A DNA stretch of 64,000 bases from SZUA-36 sp963704855 (lineage in GTDB: Bacteria > Pseudomonadota > Gammaproteobacteria > Xanthomonadales > SZUA-36): positions 682,001 to 746,000 of the forward strand of contig CAVPHY010000028.1 in assembly GCA_963704855.1 (NCBI GenBank), in the 5' to 3' direction. This document shows, piece after piece, positions 7,662 to 16,758 of the stretch. The translations under genes and the position numbers were made by a program. Each line of letters opens with the position of its first letter. Position 1 is the stretch's first letter. The notes under the pieces were generated by a model. That model did not search any database and was not told the DNA's origin. It saw nothing but the letters and a program-made list of their open reading frames with translations.

Positions 7662-8276
7662 CTATAGACCGCGGCGTATGGCAGTCAGTGCAAGATCGCT
7701 GGTCATGTCGTGCGGCAGTATGCTCACGTACTGGCCATCCTTGCTGATGATGTAGGTTTTTGAGGTGTGTTCAACCAGGTACCCCAGGGCCGAGTCACTT
7801 TCTGCCTTGATAAAGAAACCACCATATTGGTTGATGACTTTCTGCACTTCATCGGGTGTACCGGTGATGCCAATGAAACCGGGGTGGAAATAAGTAGCGT
7901 ATGCGGACAGTTTTTCGCCCTGATCCCGCTCCGGATCTATGCTGATGAAAACCGGCTGTACGCTTTCCAACTCTTCCGGTGTCAGTTGTCGCAGGGCGGA
8001 GGCGATAATGCTGAGCGTGGTCGGGCACACATCAGGACAGGAAGCAAAACCAAAATACATCACCACAAGTTGGCCACGAAAGTCGCTGAGACTGACCGGT
8101 TTGTCACCCTGAAAAAGCGTAAAGTCACCGCCGAACTTACCCTCGGTCACCTTAACTTTTGTGTAGCCGTCTGTGCTGGTTTCAAGATCAGGGCTGGATT
8201 GTGGCAGGTAATTGCGCGCCAAACCGATGCCCAGTGCAAATGCCAGCAGAGCAATCAGGATGATGGTTTTATTCAT
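7662..8276 (-). CDS. SCO1/SenC/PrrC copper chaperone
   Basis: A 204-residue membrane-anchored thioredoxin-fold protein (TM at residues ~4-20). The copper ligands are visible as C80 and C84 in SCPDVCPTT and H169 in LVEHTS. SCO proteins deliver copper to the CuA site of cytochrome c oxidase or act as thiol reductases in its assembly. The start overlaps the end of the PCu(A)C gene by 8 bases, so the pair is co-transcribed and translationally coupled. Confidence 0.93.
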   Translation of the reverse strand: MNKTIILIALLAFALGIGLARNYLPQSSPDLETSTDGYTKVKVTEGKFGGDFTLFQGDKPVSLSDFRGQLVVMYFGFASCPDVCPTTLSIIASALRQLTPEELESVQPVFISIDPERDQGEKLSAYATYFHPGFIGITGTPDEVQKVINQYGGFFIKAESDSALGYLVEHTSKTYIISKDGQYVSILPHDMTSDLALTAIRRGL

Positions 8277-8790
8277 GCTTGTGCTGTTCGCTTAAAGTGC
8301 CAACCAGGGCTTCAACTGTTTTTTGTGAATCGTCGGAAAACGTCAGTGTCAGGGTTTCAGTTGTGCCTGTTTTCAAATCTTTCTCAAGTCCAATCAGCAT
8401 AATGTGATAGCTGCCGGGTTTCAGTTCTGCAGAGCCATTGGCCGGGATGTCGATATGGCTGACCTTACGCATCCGCATCATGTCCTCATGCATACTGGTT
8501 TCATGAATTTCCACCACGCTTGCGCCGCTGAAACTGACAGACGTCAGGGCATAAGCGGTTGCCGAGTTATTGACCAGCGTCATGAAGGCGCCAGTGACAG
8601 TTTGCCCCGGTGCTGTGGCTCGAATCCGGGGCTGAATTACAGTGATAAGCCCGGCAGCAGTCGTGGAAGCAATAGCGGTGGCGGGTGGCTTGCCAGTATT
8701 CGCTATTTCAGTGCCGTGGTTGTCGGCGTAAAGACCAACGGTCGTCGTGAGCAGAATTGCAGGCATCATGGCGCGCAGAAATGATTTCAT
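8269..8790 (-). CDS. PCu(A)C periplasmic copper chaperone
   Basis: A 173-residue exported protein with a signal peptide ending near residue 22. It carries the exact copper motif H-x10-M-x21-H-x-M: H96, M107, H129 and M131, in EIHETSM, MRMRK and SYHIML. PCu(A)C works with SCO to load CuA of cytochrome oxidase, which fits the overlapping downstream SCO gene. A His-containing tail (EQHKHE) may add a metal site. Confidence 0.92.
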   Translation of the reverse strand: MKSFLRAMMPAILLTTTVGLYADNHGTEIANTGKPPATAIASTTAAGLITVIQPRIRATAPGQTVTGAFMTLVNNSATAYALTSVSFSGASVVEIHETSMHEDMMRMRKVSHIDIPANGSAELKPGSYHIMLIGLEKDLKTGTTETLTLTFSDDSQKTVEALVGTLSEQHKHE

Positions 8791-9019
8791 TCTAAGTTCT
8801 CGATGTCATTACCATGCGTAGCTTAACGAGTTTCCGGGCTTCCTGCATGCGATTCGACAAACAAACAAGATCTTGCTCTGCCCCATTTCTCCCCACCAGA
8901 CAAATTCCGCGACTAGTGAAACATATGATGATATGGGTCAACCCCAGGTGTGTTTATCTATGCTATAAGCCATGTAACTTTCTTAGATTACCGTCAAAAA
9001 TAACTTAAGGGAGGAACTG

Positions 9020-10423
9020 ATGATTCAGCATCAAAAATCACTACGAAAATACAGACTGGCCTCACTACTTGCAGGAGGTTGTTTGTTCCTGTCTGCGGCA
9101 CCCGCTGTTGCCGATGTTGGTACCGTGGTTTGGCAACAAAAGTACAATCCGGTGGGCAGCAGTTGGAACAGGGGTTATTTCCAAACTGCGGGTTTTTATA
9201 GTAACGGCTCGATCCTGGCAAACGGTTTTAGGTCTGAAGCGGATTCAGGTTCAGCCGTTGGACTTCGCTATGACGCGACAACAGGGGCTGTCATTGACTC
9301 ACCTGCAGAGTGGTTTTTGTTTGAGTACAACTTTTATGATTACGCTCACGATCGGTTTTTAGATCAGCACATTGACAGCAGCGGCAATGTTTATTTTGTC
9401 GGAATGAGCTATCCCGCCAGTAAAAACAGCCCTTCAGCACGTTTTAACGTCCCCAACATCTGGAAGTATAGCAGTGACTATGACAACCCCGTTGGTGTTG
9501 ACCCGGATCGTCCGCTGTGGAGAGTGTTTCATGTGGGTCCCGGTCTGCCTGAGGACAATTCCGGTCAGTTCAACGGAATGGCGGTGGATAGCTCCGATAA
9601 TGTCTACGCGGTTGGGTATTTTACAGATCTGGCCACGGCAACATCAGAAAGAGACTGGATAATTGACAAATATGATGAGAATGGTACGAGGGCCGCGGGG
9701 TTTCCTCTGACCCATGATAAGGATGCCTTGCATGATTATGCCAGTGACGTCGCCACGGACAGTGAGGGCAATTTTGTTGTGGTTGGGTCCGTCACCGTGG
9801 ATGCCGATGTAGACCACTATGATTGGGTTGTGCGTAAGTATCAAAGCAATGGCGCCCTGTTATGGGAGACGCAGTATGACCACGCCGGCGGTCACGACCA
9901 GGCGCTATTTGTCGCTATCGATAGTGACGATAATGTCTTAGTTAGCGGGTATCGCAGAAATATTGACCCGGTGGATGAAAATGACTGGTATATCGTGAAG
10001 TATGCAAAGGGCGGCGATGGAAATGGCGGGGTCTCGGTGCTCTGGGATCAGTATTGGGATGATGGTAGTTCCAGGCATGGAGTTGGCTATGAAATGGTAC
10101 TTGATGATAAAGGCAATTTTTATATCATCGGTGTTCAGCTAAAGGATGGAGCGGGTTTTAGCAACAGGTATCGATCCGTACTCCAGTACCGGGATGGTCA
10201 GACCGGCAACCTTCTGAGAATACAGGATATTGCTCTCGACCCAACAGATAACAATCTTCCGGGTATTGAAGACGATTTCCTTCGTGGCTTGGCACTTGAG
10301 GGTGATGAACTGGTGATCGTGGGCTATACCCAACAGGACGGCAACTACAACGTAGTAAAGGGTATAACCGGCCGGATTTTAATGGTGGATCTTAATTCCA
10401 TCTTTAAGGACGGCTTCGAATAG
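9020..10423 (+). CDS. Secreted beta-propeller (SBBP-like) protein
   Basis: A 467-residue protein with signal peptide (LASLLAGGCLFLSAAPAVA) and a ribosome site GGGAGGA just upstream. The body consists of repeated blades with the pattern 'DSSGNVYFVG', 'DSSDNVYAVGYF', 'DSEGNFVVVGSV', 'DSDDNVLVSGY', 'DDKGNFYIIGV', each followed by a W/Y-containing strand such as DWIIDKY or DWVVRKY. These are six or so SBBP-type blades. It ends in IFKDGFE, a C-terminal signature seen on many secreted gammaproteobacterial proteins. A strong terminator follows. No enzymatic motif is visible. Confidence 0.85.
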   Translation: MIQHQKSLRKYRLASLLAGGCLFLSAAPAVADVGTVVWQQKYNPVGSSWNRGYFQTAGFYSNGSILANGFRSEADSGSAVGLRYDATTGAVIDSPAEWFLFEYNFYDYAHDRFLDQHIDSSGNVYFVGMSYPASKNSPSARFNVPNIWKYSSDYDNPVGVDPDRPLWRVFHVGPGLPEDNSGQFNGMAVDSSDNVYAVGYFTDLATATSERDWIIDKYDENGTRAAGFPLTHDKDALHDYASDVATDSEGNFVVVGSVTVDADVDHYDWVVRKYQSNGALLWETQYDHAGGHDQALFVAIDSDDNVLVSGYRRNIDPVDENDWYIVKYAKGGDGNGGVSVLWDQYWDDGSSRHGVGYEMVLDDKGNFYIIGVQLKDGAGFSNRYRSVLQYRDGQTGNLLRIQDIALDPTDNNLPGIEDDFLRGLALEGDELVIVGYTQQDGNYNVVKGITGRILMVDLNSIFKDGFE

Positions 10424-10471
10424 ACGACGAAACGTAAGCCCAAGTGTAAGCCACAATCAGCTGTTAAGTCG

Positions 10472-10499
10472 AAAGCCCCGCGTTTTTCGCGGGGCTTTT
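10472..10499 (+). terminator. Intrinsic terminator
   Basis: AAAGCCCCGCG (10472-10482), TTTTT loop, CGCGGGGCTTTT (10488-10499). It is a perfect GC-rich stem with a T-run, 48 bases after the propeller gene, and reads as a terminator on both strands. Confidence 0.9.
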
Positions 10500-10608
10500 C
10501 AAACTAAGTGCGCCTACCAAGCTAAAAGCAGACACCCACTTCTCTTATCAAGAAGAGGCGGGCGTCCATGGTTCCCCTATTGTTACCAAATGCCGTCTTA
10601 AGGATCAT

Positions 10609-11649
10609 TTAATCCAGCGGTTCTAACGCGTGGCGACTCAACTTGGTAATCGTTCTTTCGGGGTATAAGAGAACAGGGTTTCCATATTCGTCTAGGATAA
10701 ATTCACCTTCGTCGTCTACCTCGCAGCATGCGTCATAATGGGCATTATTTACGTACAGAGACTTCCCAAAGAGAGCGCCGCTTGCGACTCCGCTCATGTT
10801 GGGGTCAGTGATTTTTCCCACGAGCGTTCCGCTAAGCAGTCCCTTCTCCAACTCCACGACCTGCACCATCTCATGATCGGGGTTCATGATATACAGGGTG
10901 CGATTGTGCATCACAAGGCCATCCAGAAAACCGGTTAGAGGCGGGCTGACTTCAATTTCTTCAACATTGCCGGTAGCCAGATCTACCCGGTACAGTGCCG
11001 ACAGGATTGAATGACCGATAATCAGAGTTTTCCCATCTGGCGTCGCTACGATGCCATTTCCTCCACAACAAGGGCCATTCCAGTCCATTATGAATTCGTT
11101 GGGCAAGTCAATTGTTGTGACATCGTCTGCATTTGGGGGTAGCCCGCCATTTTCGGCCAGCGGCAGTCGGTAGATATACGGCAGAAACGAATCCGTGATA
11201 TACACAGCATCATTGGTGATGGCCAGATCGTTAACAAGTGACTCAAACTGGGGTCCCAGTTGATAATCCGCTTTAACAACGCCGGTATCCGCGTTATAGA
11301 CCAATAAGTTTTCGTACCAACATCCGGCTACAAACAGGTTATTGGTGCGGGAATCGACACGCATTCCAAGCTTTAAACAATCCCACGGATCCGGGGTTTC
11401 ATTCGGGTTTAGAATTTCGCCTTTCCCACTGCGCAAATTTACCTTGTATATTGATCCATCTACTGAGCCGTTATAGGCAGTATGTCCAGTGCCAATCGCG
11501 AACCCTTCAGGCCAGGAGTTGTCCTCCGAGTAGACTGTTCGTGGAAAAGGCTTTTCACCTGCGCTTATCGATTGGGCTGACAAGGCCAGCAGGGATATTG
11601 CAGTTATAGCGGTCATTAAAAAAGCGGGTGGCGTATTGGTACGTATCAT
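10609..11649 (-). CDS. Exported six-bladed propeller (SMP-30/NHL-like) protein
   Basis: A 346-residue protein with a signal peptide ending near SISA (residue ~30). Repeating strands such as DGSIYKVNLRSG, NNLFVAGCW, DAVYITDSF, IYRLPLAENG, LYRVDLATGNVEEI and LYIMNPDHEMVQVVEL mark an SMP-30/gluconolactonase-type propeller. Several cysteines (GPCCGG, DACCEVDDEG) could form disulfides. Substrate and reaction cannot be read from the sequence. Confidence 0.75.
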   Translation of the reverse strand: MIRTNTPPAFLMTAITAISLLALSAQSISAGEKPFPRTVYSEDNSWPEGFAIGTGHTAYNGSVDGSIYKVNLRSGKGEILNPNETPDPWDCLKLGMRVDSRTNNLFVAGCWYENLLVYNADTGVVKADYQLGPQFESLVNDLAITNDAVYITDSFLPYIYRLPLAENGGLPPNADDVTTIDLPNEFIMDWNGPCCGGNGIVATPDGKTLIIGHSILSALYRVDLATGNVEEIEVSPPLTGFLDGLVMHNRTLYIMNPDHEMVQVVELEKGLLSGTLVGKITDPNMSGVASGALFGKSLYVNNAHYDACCEVDDEGEFILDEYGNPVLLYPERTITKLSRHALEPLD

Positions 11650-12029
11650 TTCTTTTCTCTCTCTGGTAATTAGCTCATGTTTGCTAAAACGAAGATTTAT
11701 GGTTACGGAGGGGTTCTTGTTCGTTGCCCCTTTTCACTGGTCTGCTACACTAAAGCTGTGGCAGCTGAGACGTAGTGTCGTGGATAAGTCAGCGGATTAC
11801 CTGATGGAACCCTGATTTCTAACTGATGATTGAATAAAACAATATAATTCAATACATTAGGAATCATAAAAAAGCAATCATAGTTTTGGATTACTGCAAA
11901 TTTACCCATAAGGCACACTAAAGAGCGTCTCTTTCTACCCCCTTTTACAACGAACTTTGGGTCAGGCGCAGTTGAATGCCGGCTTGCGGCAAGGACAAGA
12001 TACATTGACACATCATCGATGGGCCGCGC
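11650..12029. other. 380-base divergent intergenic region
   Basis: It separates the leftward propeller gene from the rightward CadC-like regulator and must hold both promoters. I see no gene with a ribosome site, no RNA gene and no long repeat. A T/A-rich stretch around 11815-11890 is the likeliest promoter area. Confidence 0.4.
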
Positions 12030-12032
12030 GTG

Positions 12033-14150
12033 ATGACATACCAACCTGACAGCCCAGTGCAAATTGAATTCGGACACTGGTGCTTCAGTACCGGTGTTGG
12101 TGAACTATACGATGGGGAAACCACCACTCGCCTGGAACCACAGGTGGCCAAGCTTCTGGAGTTTTTTCTCGACAACCAGAACAAGGTAATCAGCCGTGAT
12201 GAACTCATTGCCGCGGTCTGGGAGAACCGTATCGTTTCCGACGATGCGATCAATCGCTGTGTTTCGATCCTGCGGCAAACGCTTTCGCCGGATGACAAAC
12301 AGGCCTACATTGAAACCGTGGTGCGCAAGGGTTACCTCGCCCATTTTCCACCCTCATCGCTCACGGAGTCGCCGGCAGTGCAGCCTCCAGGTCGCCGCAA
12401 GTATCTGTTACTGGCGGTTCTCGGTAGCCTCCTTGCGGTACTTCTCTACACCTTTGTCGGTAAGGTCAGTGACTCAACTTTCGAGGTTCGCGATGCTGCG
12501 AAAGATGGCCCGCCTATGGTGGCTGTGCTGCCATTTGTCTCCGACAGCCAGGCTGGTGACAGTGAATTTTTTGCGACAGGTGTGCATAACGACCTTCTGA
12601 CGCAACTGGCCAAACTGCAATCGATACGCGTGATCTCAGCCACCTCGGTGATGGAATACCGGGATGTCGGGCGCAATATACGCAAGATAGGCGAGGAACT
12701 GGGAGCCGATGTCATTCTTGAGGGCAGTATACAAATCGTTGCAAACCAGATTCGCATTAACGCCCAGCTGATTGACGCGCGAACCGACGAACACCTGTGG
12801 GCCGAGAGTTACGACCGCGAATTGCTACCAGTGAATATCTTCGATGTGCAGAATGAGATCGCGCGCGCCATTTCCCAGGCGTTGCATGCCACCCTGACGG
12901 TGAAGGACAGCGAGCAACTTGCATTGATCCCAACCGCGAATATGGCGGCCTACCGCGCCTTTCATCGCGCCATGCGTATACAGGAAACGAGCAAATATGG
13001 TCTTGAAGGCACGGGATATATCGAGGCATTGGAAGAGGCCGTAATGCTTGACCCGACATTCAGCCGTGCCTGGGTCGAGTTGGTAATCATCCAATCGTTC
13101 TGGAATTTTTCGGGCGACAAACCGGAACTGACCCTTGCTGCGGAGCAATCACTGCAACAACTTCAAGCCGTAGCGCCTGGATCCGCCGACCACCTGATCG
13201 GTCAGGCATCCTATGTCTATTATGTGTTGAAAGACTACGATCACGCCCACGACATCATTTCCCGGGCGCTGGTGATGCAGCCCAGTGATGTCCGTGCGGT
13301 GGAAATGAGGTCCTATATCGAACGCCGGCAAGGAGACTACGAAGCTTACCTGCAGTCAAGGAAGGAGGCGCGCAGACTGGACCCAAGAAACCCCGAATGG
13401 ACGAACCAGGTGATACGCGGACAGCTATTCCTGCATCGCTACGACGAGGCCCGTGCCGAACTTGAAAACACTTCACTTGAAAGCTTTGATACTGGCTACA
13501 CCAACAGTCTTCTTCGATTTCAGCAAGACCGGGATTACCAACAATTACAGAACTCGATACAGGAATTGTGCCGATTGTATGAGGAGCCGGCCCGGGACTG
13601 CGGATGGGAAGCCCACATTGCCAACCGCGATTACCCGGCGGCGCTGGATTCGATACAGCGGACGCAACTTGATTTGGAGCTTATTGGCATTTCAAGCAGT
13701 GAGCAGAACCGAATGTTTACTTACTGGCTCATGCAAGACAGAGACGCGCTGGAGCAAGGAAAAGCCAGGTGGAAGAGTCAATTAGAAACTGCCAGGGATG
13801 AAACGGGTGGGTACAGGGATGGCCGCGCCTACATCGGACTGGCGACGCTTTCAGGCATTGATGGCAGTAACAATGAATCCATGCAATATATTCAGCAATG
13901 GTATCGGGACAAACCAATAGACTGGGCGAACCGAATGGTATTCAGACATGAAACCTGCCGTGTTCTCGGTATGATCGAAGCAACAGCGGCCACCGTGAAA
14001 TGTATTCGGGACGCGCTCCTGCAGGCAAGTTTTATGCATCCGTTTCTGGAGCCCTATCTGCCGTTCTACGATTCAATAAGGAATGAGCCTGAGTTTATCG
14101 AAATGCTGAGCGAAATTGACGGGAAATTGCCGTCCAGCAAATGGAACTGA
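12033..14150 (+). CDS. CadC-like membrane transcriptional regulator with TolB-like and TPR domains
   Basis: A 705-residue one-component regulator. Residues ~10-105 are an OmpR/CadC winged helix (TRLEPQVAKLLEFFLDNQ, VISRDELIAAVW, VSDDAINRCVSILRQTL, YIETVVRKGY). A single TM follows at ~124-142 (YLLLAVLGSLLAVLLYTF). Then comes a TolB N-terminal-like/adenylate-cyclase-associated domain (VAVLPFVSDS, EFFATGVHNDLLTQLAKL, LGADVILEGSIQ, HLWAESYDRE), and TPR-like helical repeats to the end. The periplasmic part probably senses a signal that changes DNA binding. Either GTG 12030 or ATG 12033 could start it, and there is no clear ribosome site. Confidence 0.85.
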   Translation: MTYQPDSPVQIEFGHWCFSTGVGELYDGETTTRLEPQVAKLLEFFLDNQNKVISRDELIAAVWENRIVSDDAINRCVSILRQTLSPDDKQAYIETVVRKGYLAHFPPSSLTESPAVQPPGRRKYLLLAVLGSLLAVLLYTFVGKVSDSTFEVRDAAKDGPPMVAVLPFVSDSQAGDSEFFATGVHNDLLTQLAKLQSIRVISATSVMEYRDVGRNIRKIGEELGADVILEGSIQIVANQIRINAQLIDARTDEHLWAESYDRELLPVNIFDVQNEIARAISQALHATLTVKDSEQLALIPTANMAAYRAFHRAMRIQETSKYGLEGTGYIEALEEAVMLDPTFSRAWVELVIIQSFWNFSGDKPELTLAAEQSLQQLQAVAPGSADHLIGQASYVYYVLKDYDHAHDIISRALVMQPSDVRAVEMRSYIERRQGDYEAYLQSRKEARRLDPRNPEWTNQVIRGQLFLHRYDEARAELENTSLESFDTGYTNSLLRFQQDRDYQQLQNSIQELCRLYEEPARDCGWEAHIANRDYPAALDSIQRTQLDLELIGISSSEQNRMFTYWLMQDRDALEQGKARWKSQLETARDETGGYRDGRAYIGLATLSGIDGSNNESMQYIQQWYRDKPIDWANRMVFRHETCRVLGMIEATAATVKCIRDALLQASFMHPFLEPYLPFYDSIRNEPEFIEMLSEIDGKLPSSKWN

Positions 14151-14228
14151 GCAAACGGGAGCAGGTTAACTGTATGGCCTGAGTGTTTGTGGCTGATCCA
14201 GTCCCGCATCGCCATACAAAAGACAAGA

Positions 14229-14555
14229 CTAAAGCGTTACAAATGAATCCGGACATTTGCCTGTGGAAACGATCCACTCGAGGCGGTCGACATGTGCCAT
14301 TGGCGGTCCATGCTTAAGCCATTGTGCCAATTGATCCAGTGCGCCCTGTTCGCCGCAAGCCAGCACCTGTACCGAACCGTCCGCCATGTTCTTCGCGTAG
14401 CCGGTAATGCCAAGGGGATGTGCCACGCGGCGCGTTGACTCCCGGAATAAAACGCCCTGTACCCGGCCTTCGATCAGAAACAGCCTGCACTCCCTGGCCG
14501 AAAGCTGCTCTTCCTCCTGGTAAACAGCTGTTTTTGACTCGTACTTCGATTTCAT
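14229..14555 (-). CDS. acyP: Acylphosphatase
   Basis: A 108-residue enzyme that hydrolyses carboxyl-phosphate bonds. The phosphate-binding signature GRVQGVLFR (residues 30-38) and GYAKNMADGSVQV (52-64) place catalytic R38 and N56 eighteen residues apart, as in characterised acylphosphatases (R23/N41). There is a ~20-residue N-terminal extension. It converges with the CadC-like gene. Confidence 0.92.
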   Translation of the reverse strand: MKSKYESKTAVYQEEEQLSARECRLFLIEGRVQGVLFRESTRRVAHPLGITGYAKNMADGSVQVLACGEQGALDQLAQWLKHGPPMAHVDRLEWIVSTGKCPDSFVTL

Positions 14556-14691
14556 TTGCCAAGCCTTATAGATAATTCTGTTCTATCAGCATAGTCAAAT
14601 CGATGCACGGGTGAAAGTGGGCTTTTGCACATCCTATGACCCGGGCATGTTGATAGTTTAATATTCGACATTTCAGTTGAGAAAAAGACTA

Positions 14692-15120
14692 ATGAACAAA
14701 CGTCCATCCTTTGAAGAAGTGTACATGCAGTTTGCCGAAGCGATTGCCCGGCGTTCCACGTGCAAACGCTTGAGTGTCGGTACCGTGATTACCACCACCG
14801 ACTACAGAAAAGTGCTGGCAGTCGGATATAACGGCAACGCATCCGGCCTGGACAACACCTGTGACCGGGAAGAGCCCGGCAATTGTGGCTGTCTTCACTC
14901 GGAAGAGAACGCCGTGATCAACTGCGATGCGCCGCGTGAGACCCGGAAGTTTGTATTTGTCACCCATCTGCCCTGTGTTGCTTGTGCCAAGCGATTGATT
15001 AACCTGGGTAATGTAGAAAAGGTGGTTTACAGGAACAGTTACAGAAAGACGGATGCAATCGATGTACTGCAATATGTGGGTATTGATGTACGTCAATTTG
15101 AAGAGCGGAATGACTCATAA
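14692..15120 (+). CDS. dCMP deaminase (ComEB-like cytidine/deoxycytidylate deaminase)
   Basis: A 142-residue zinc deaminase. The zinc site is H69-S-E71 (LHSEENAV) and P94-C95-V-A-C98. Other family elements are RSTCKRLSVG, VLAVGYNGNASGLDNTC and AKRLINLGNVEKVVY. It is predicted to convert dCMP to dUMP for thymidylate synthesis. ATG 14692 is preferred over the TTG at 14677, because family members begin shortly before the RPSFEEVYMQFA helix. Confidence 0.9.
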   Translation: MNKRPSFEEVYMQFAEAIARRSTCKRLSVGTVITTTDYRKVLAVGYNGNASGLDNTCDREEPGNCGCLHSEENAVINCDAPRETRKFVFVTHLPCVACAKRLINLGNVEKVVYRNSYRKTDAIDVLQYVGIDVRQFEERNDS

Positions 15121-15235
15121 GATTGGATCGGGTCCGGGTAAAGTGCCGGACTGAAGACAAAAACTTTCAAGTTCGGCTCAGACGGTATGACAGTGAATAA
15201 GGGCGGTCTGATACGGCCGCAGTGGAGCAGTGATT

Positions 15236-15997
15236 ATGCATGGATTGGGAGTAGATATAGGCGGTAGCGGCATCAAGGGTGCGTTGGTAAACCTTGAGAG
15301 CGGTAAACTCGTTACGGAGCGGATACGCATCAAGACGCCGCCCGGCTTTGAAATCGATGCCGTGACCCGTGCGTTTGCGATCCTTGTCGACAAATTTGAA
15401 TATAGTGGAACCGTCGGGGTGGGATTTCCAGCTGCGGTAGCGGGTGGGGTCGTTCTGACGCCGCCCACTGCACATCACTTTCCGGGCTGGGTCAGGAAAT
15501 CAGTCAATGAGCGGTTTTCAGCTGCAACCGAATGTAAGGTCAGGGTTCTGAATGATGCCGATGCCGCCGGCGTGGCGGAAATGCGCTACGGGGCAGGGCG
15601 CGGTGTCGGAGGGGTGGTTATCACGGTTACCCTGGGTACCGGTGTCGGGGCAGGGCTCTTTATGGATGGCAAGCTCGTACCCAATCTCGAGATCGGCAAG
15701 CTATTCCTCGAAAGCCACGAGGAAGTGGTCGAGCAATACGTGGCGGGAAGAATCAAGAAGGACCATGGCTTGAAGTGGTATGAGTACGGTGAACGCCTCA
15801 ACGAATTTTTCCTTCACATCGAACATGTTTTCTCGCCTCAACTCATTATCGTTGGTGGTGGGGTGAGCAGGAAGCACAAGAAATTCCTCTCCGGGGTCAA
15901 ATTGAACCGGGCCCGCATCGTGCCGGCAAAACTACGCAACCAGGCGGGCATTGTGGGTGCTGCGGTGTGGGCGGCCGGCAAAAAGATGGGAATGTAA
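15236..15997 (+). CDS. ppgK: Polyphosphate glucokinase (ROK family)
   Basis: A 253-residue sugar kinase. The phosphate-binding N-terminus LGVDIGGSGIKGALVN, VGVGFPAAVAGGVV, LNDADAAGVAEMRYGAG and TVTLGTGVGAGLFMDG match the polyphosphate-using PPGK branch of the ROK family. PPGK lacks the zinc-binding Cys cluster of ordinary ROK kinases, and none is seen here. Predicted role: phosphorylating glucose with polyphosphate and/or ATP. ATG 15236 fits the ribosome site GGAG (15224-15227) better than GTG 15230. Confidence 0.88.
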   Translation: MHGLGVDIGGSGIKGALVNLESGKLVTERIRIKTPPGFEIDAVTRAFAILVDKFEYSGTVGVGFPAAVAGGVVLTPPTAHHFPGWVRKSVNERFSAATECKVRVLNDADAAGVAEMRYGAGRGVGGVVITVTLGTGVGAGLFMDGKLVPNLEIGKLFLESHEEVVEQYVAGRIKKDHGLKWYEYGERLNEFFLHIEHVFSPQLIIVGGGVSRKHKKFLSGVKLNRARIVPAKLRNQAGIVGAAVWAAGKKMGM

Positions 15998-16051
15998 TAT
16001 TCGTTACGGAATCCTTCTGCCCGCAGCGGGTTCATCGGTATCAGAACAAGA

Positions 16052-16108
16052 AAGCCAGGACACCCACGGCAAGTCAAATTCATGCGCGTGGGTGCCCTGG
16101 CTTATTTT
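16052..16108. terminator. Bidirectional intrinsic terminator
   Basis: A 17-base stem, 16052-16068 with 16087-16103, with one mismatch (AAGCCAGG..CACCCACG / CGTGGGTG..CCTGGCTT). It is flanked by A-rich sequence on the left and TTATTTT on the right. It lies between convergent ppgK and the His-rich gene and can serve both. Confidence 0.85.
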
Positions 16109-16142
16109 CCTCTGCAGAGCGATCAATCAATACAGCCAGGCC

Positions 16143-16481
16143 TCAATAACCGCTCTCGATATAAAGTCCAGTGTTGGGTTGATAGACGAACACCAGGCCG
16201 GGGCTGCTATAACCATAGCGTACACGGGGTGCGACATAACCGTGTGGATGCCAATCGTTGCAATAGCGACCATGATGTGAGTGGCGACGTGCATGACGAT
16301 TGTGCTTTGCGTAATGGCGGTGGCCCTGGCGACCATGGTGGCGGTCGTAATGATGGGTATTGTGATGTTGTCCACCATGGTAGCCATCATGGTGGTTGCG
16401 GTCCTTGCCTCCTCCGGCCAATGCAACTGAACTGATAGACAGCAACAAACCCAGGGTCAGTATCTGTGTCATACGTTTCAT
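16143..16481 (-). CDS. Histidine-rich exported protein
   Basis: A 112-residue protein with a clear signal peptide (MKRMTQILTLGLLLSISSVALA) and ribosome site AGGAGTAA. The mature N-terminal half is extremely His-rich (NHHDGYHGGQHHNTHHYDRHH and onward to about residue 75). It then has a short Tyr/Gly tail (VRYGYSSPGLVFVYQPNTGLY) typical of small surface or YXWGxW-like proteins. It is likely periplasmic metal binding or buffering; the metal cannot be told. The frames on the opposite strand mirror the codon bias and are not genes. Confidence 0.75.
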   Translation of the reverse strand: MKRMTQILTLGLLLSISSVALAGGGKDRNHHDGYHGGQHHNTHHYDRHHGRQGHRHYAKHNRHARRHSHHGRYCNDWHPHGYVAPRVRYGYSSPGLVFVYQPNTGLYIESGY

Positions 16482-16744
16482 AACGATTACTCCTGTTGAT
16501 TGAACACAACCAGAGTTTGCATCACAGGTACTGAATTACGACTGAATTTAAAATGAATTCGAAATGAACAAAGCCAGGAACTCAGATTCCTTGTCCCGCC
16601 ACCGCCGCCGAAATTTTCAGGGTCATCGCACTGGACGATCCTGACAGGTCGGCCAGGCAGTCCCAATAATGGCTTGCTCCAAGAGCTGAAATAGTGTAAC
16701 ATTATGTTTCTTAAGGCGTTTTATATCTGCATCATTTCACCCCT

Positions 16745-16755
16745 AAAGGAGAGAG
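16745..16755 (+). promoter_or_regulatory. Ribosome-binding site in front of an apparent AUC start
   Basis: AAAGGAGAGAG is an excellent Shine-Dalgarno. GGAG at 16748-16751 is 7 bases before ATC 16759, the expected start of the CarD-like frame, where no ATG, GTG, TTG or CTG exists. Confidence 0.7.
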
Positions 16756-16758
16756 TTT

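Noticed and set aside
8814..9008. 64-codon + strand frame before the propeller gene
   Set aside because: It has no ribosome site or recognisable sequence and occupies the divergent promoter region.
14171..14218. Inverted repeat TGTATGGC/GCCATACA between convergent genes
   Set aside because: The loop is over 30 bases and no clean T-run follows, so it is too weak to call a terminator.
16082..16435. 117-codon + strand frame rich in Gly and Asp
   Set aside because: It is the mirror of the His-rich gene; the other strand has a signal peptide and ribosome site.
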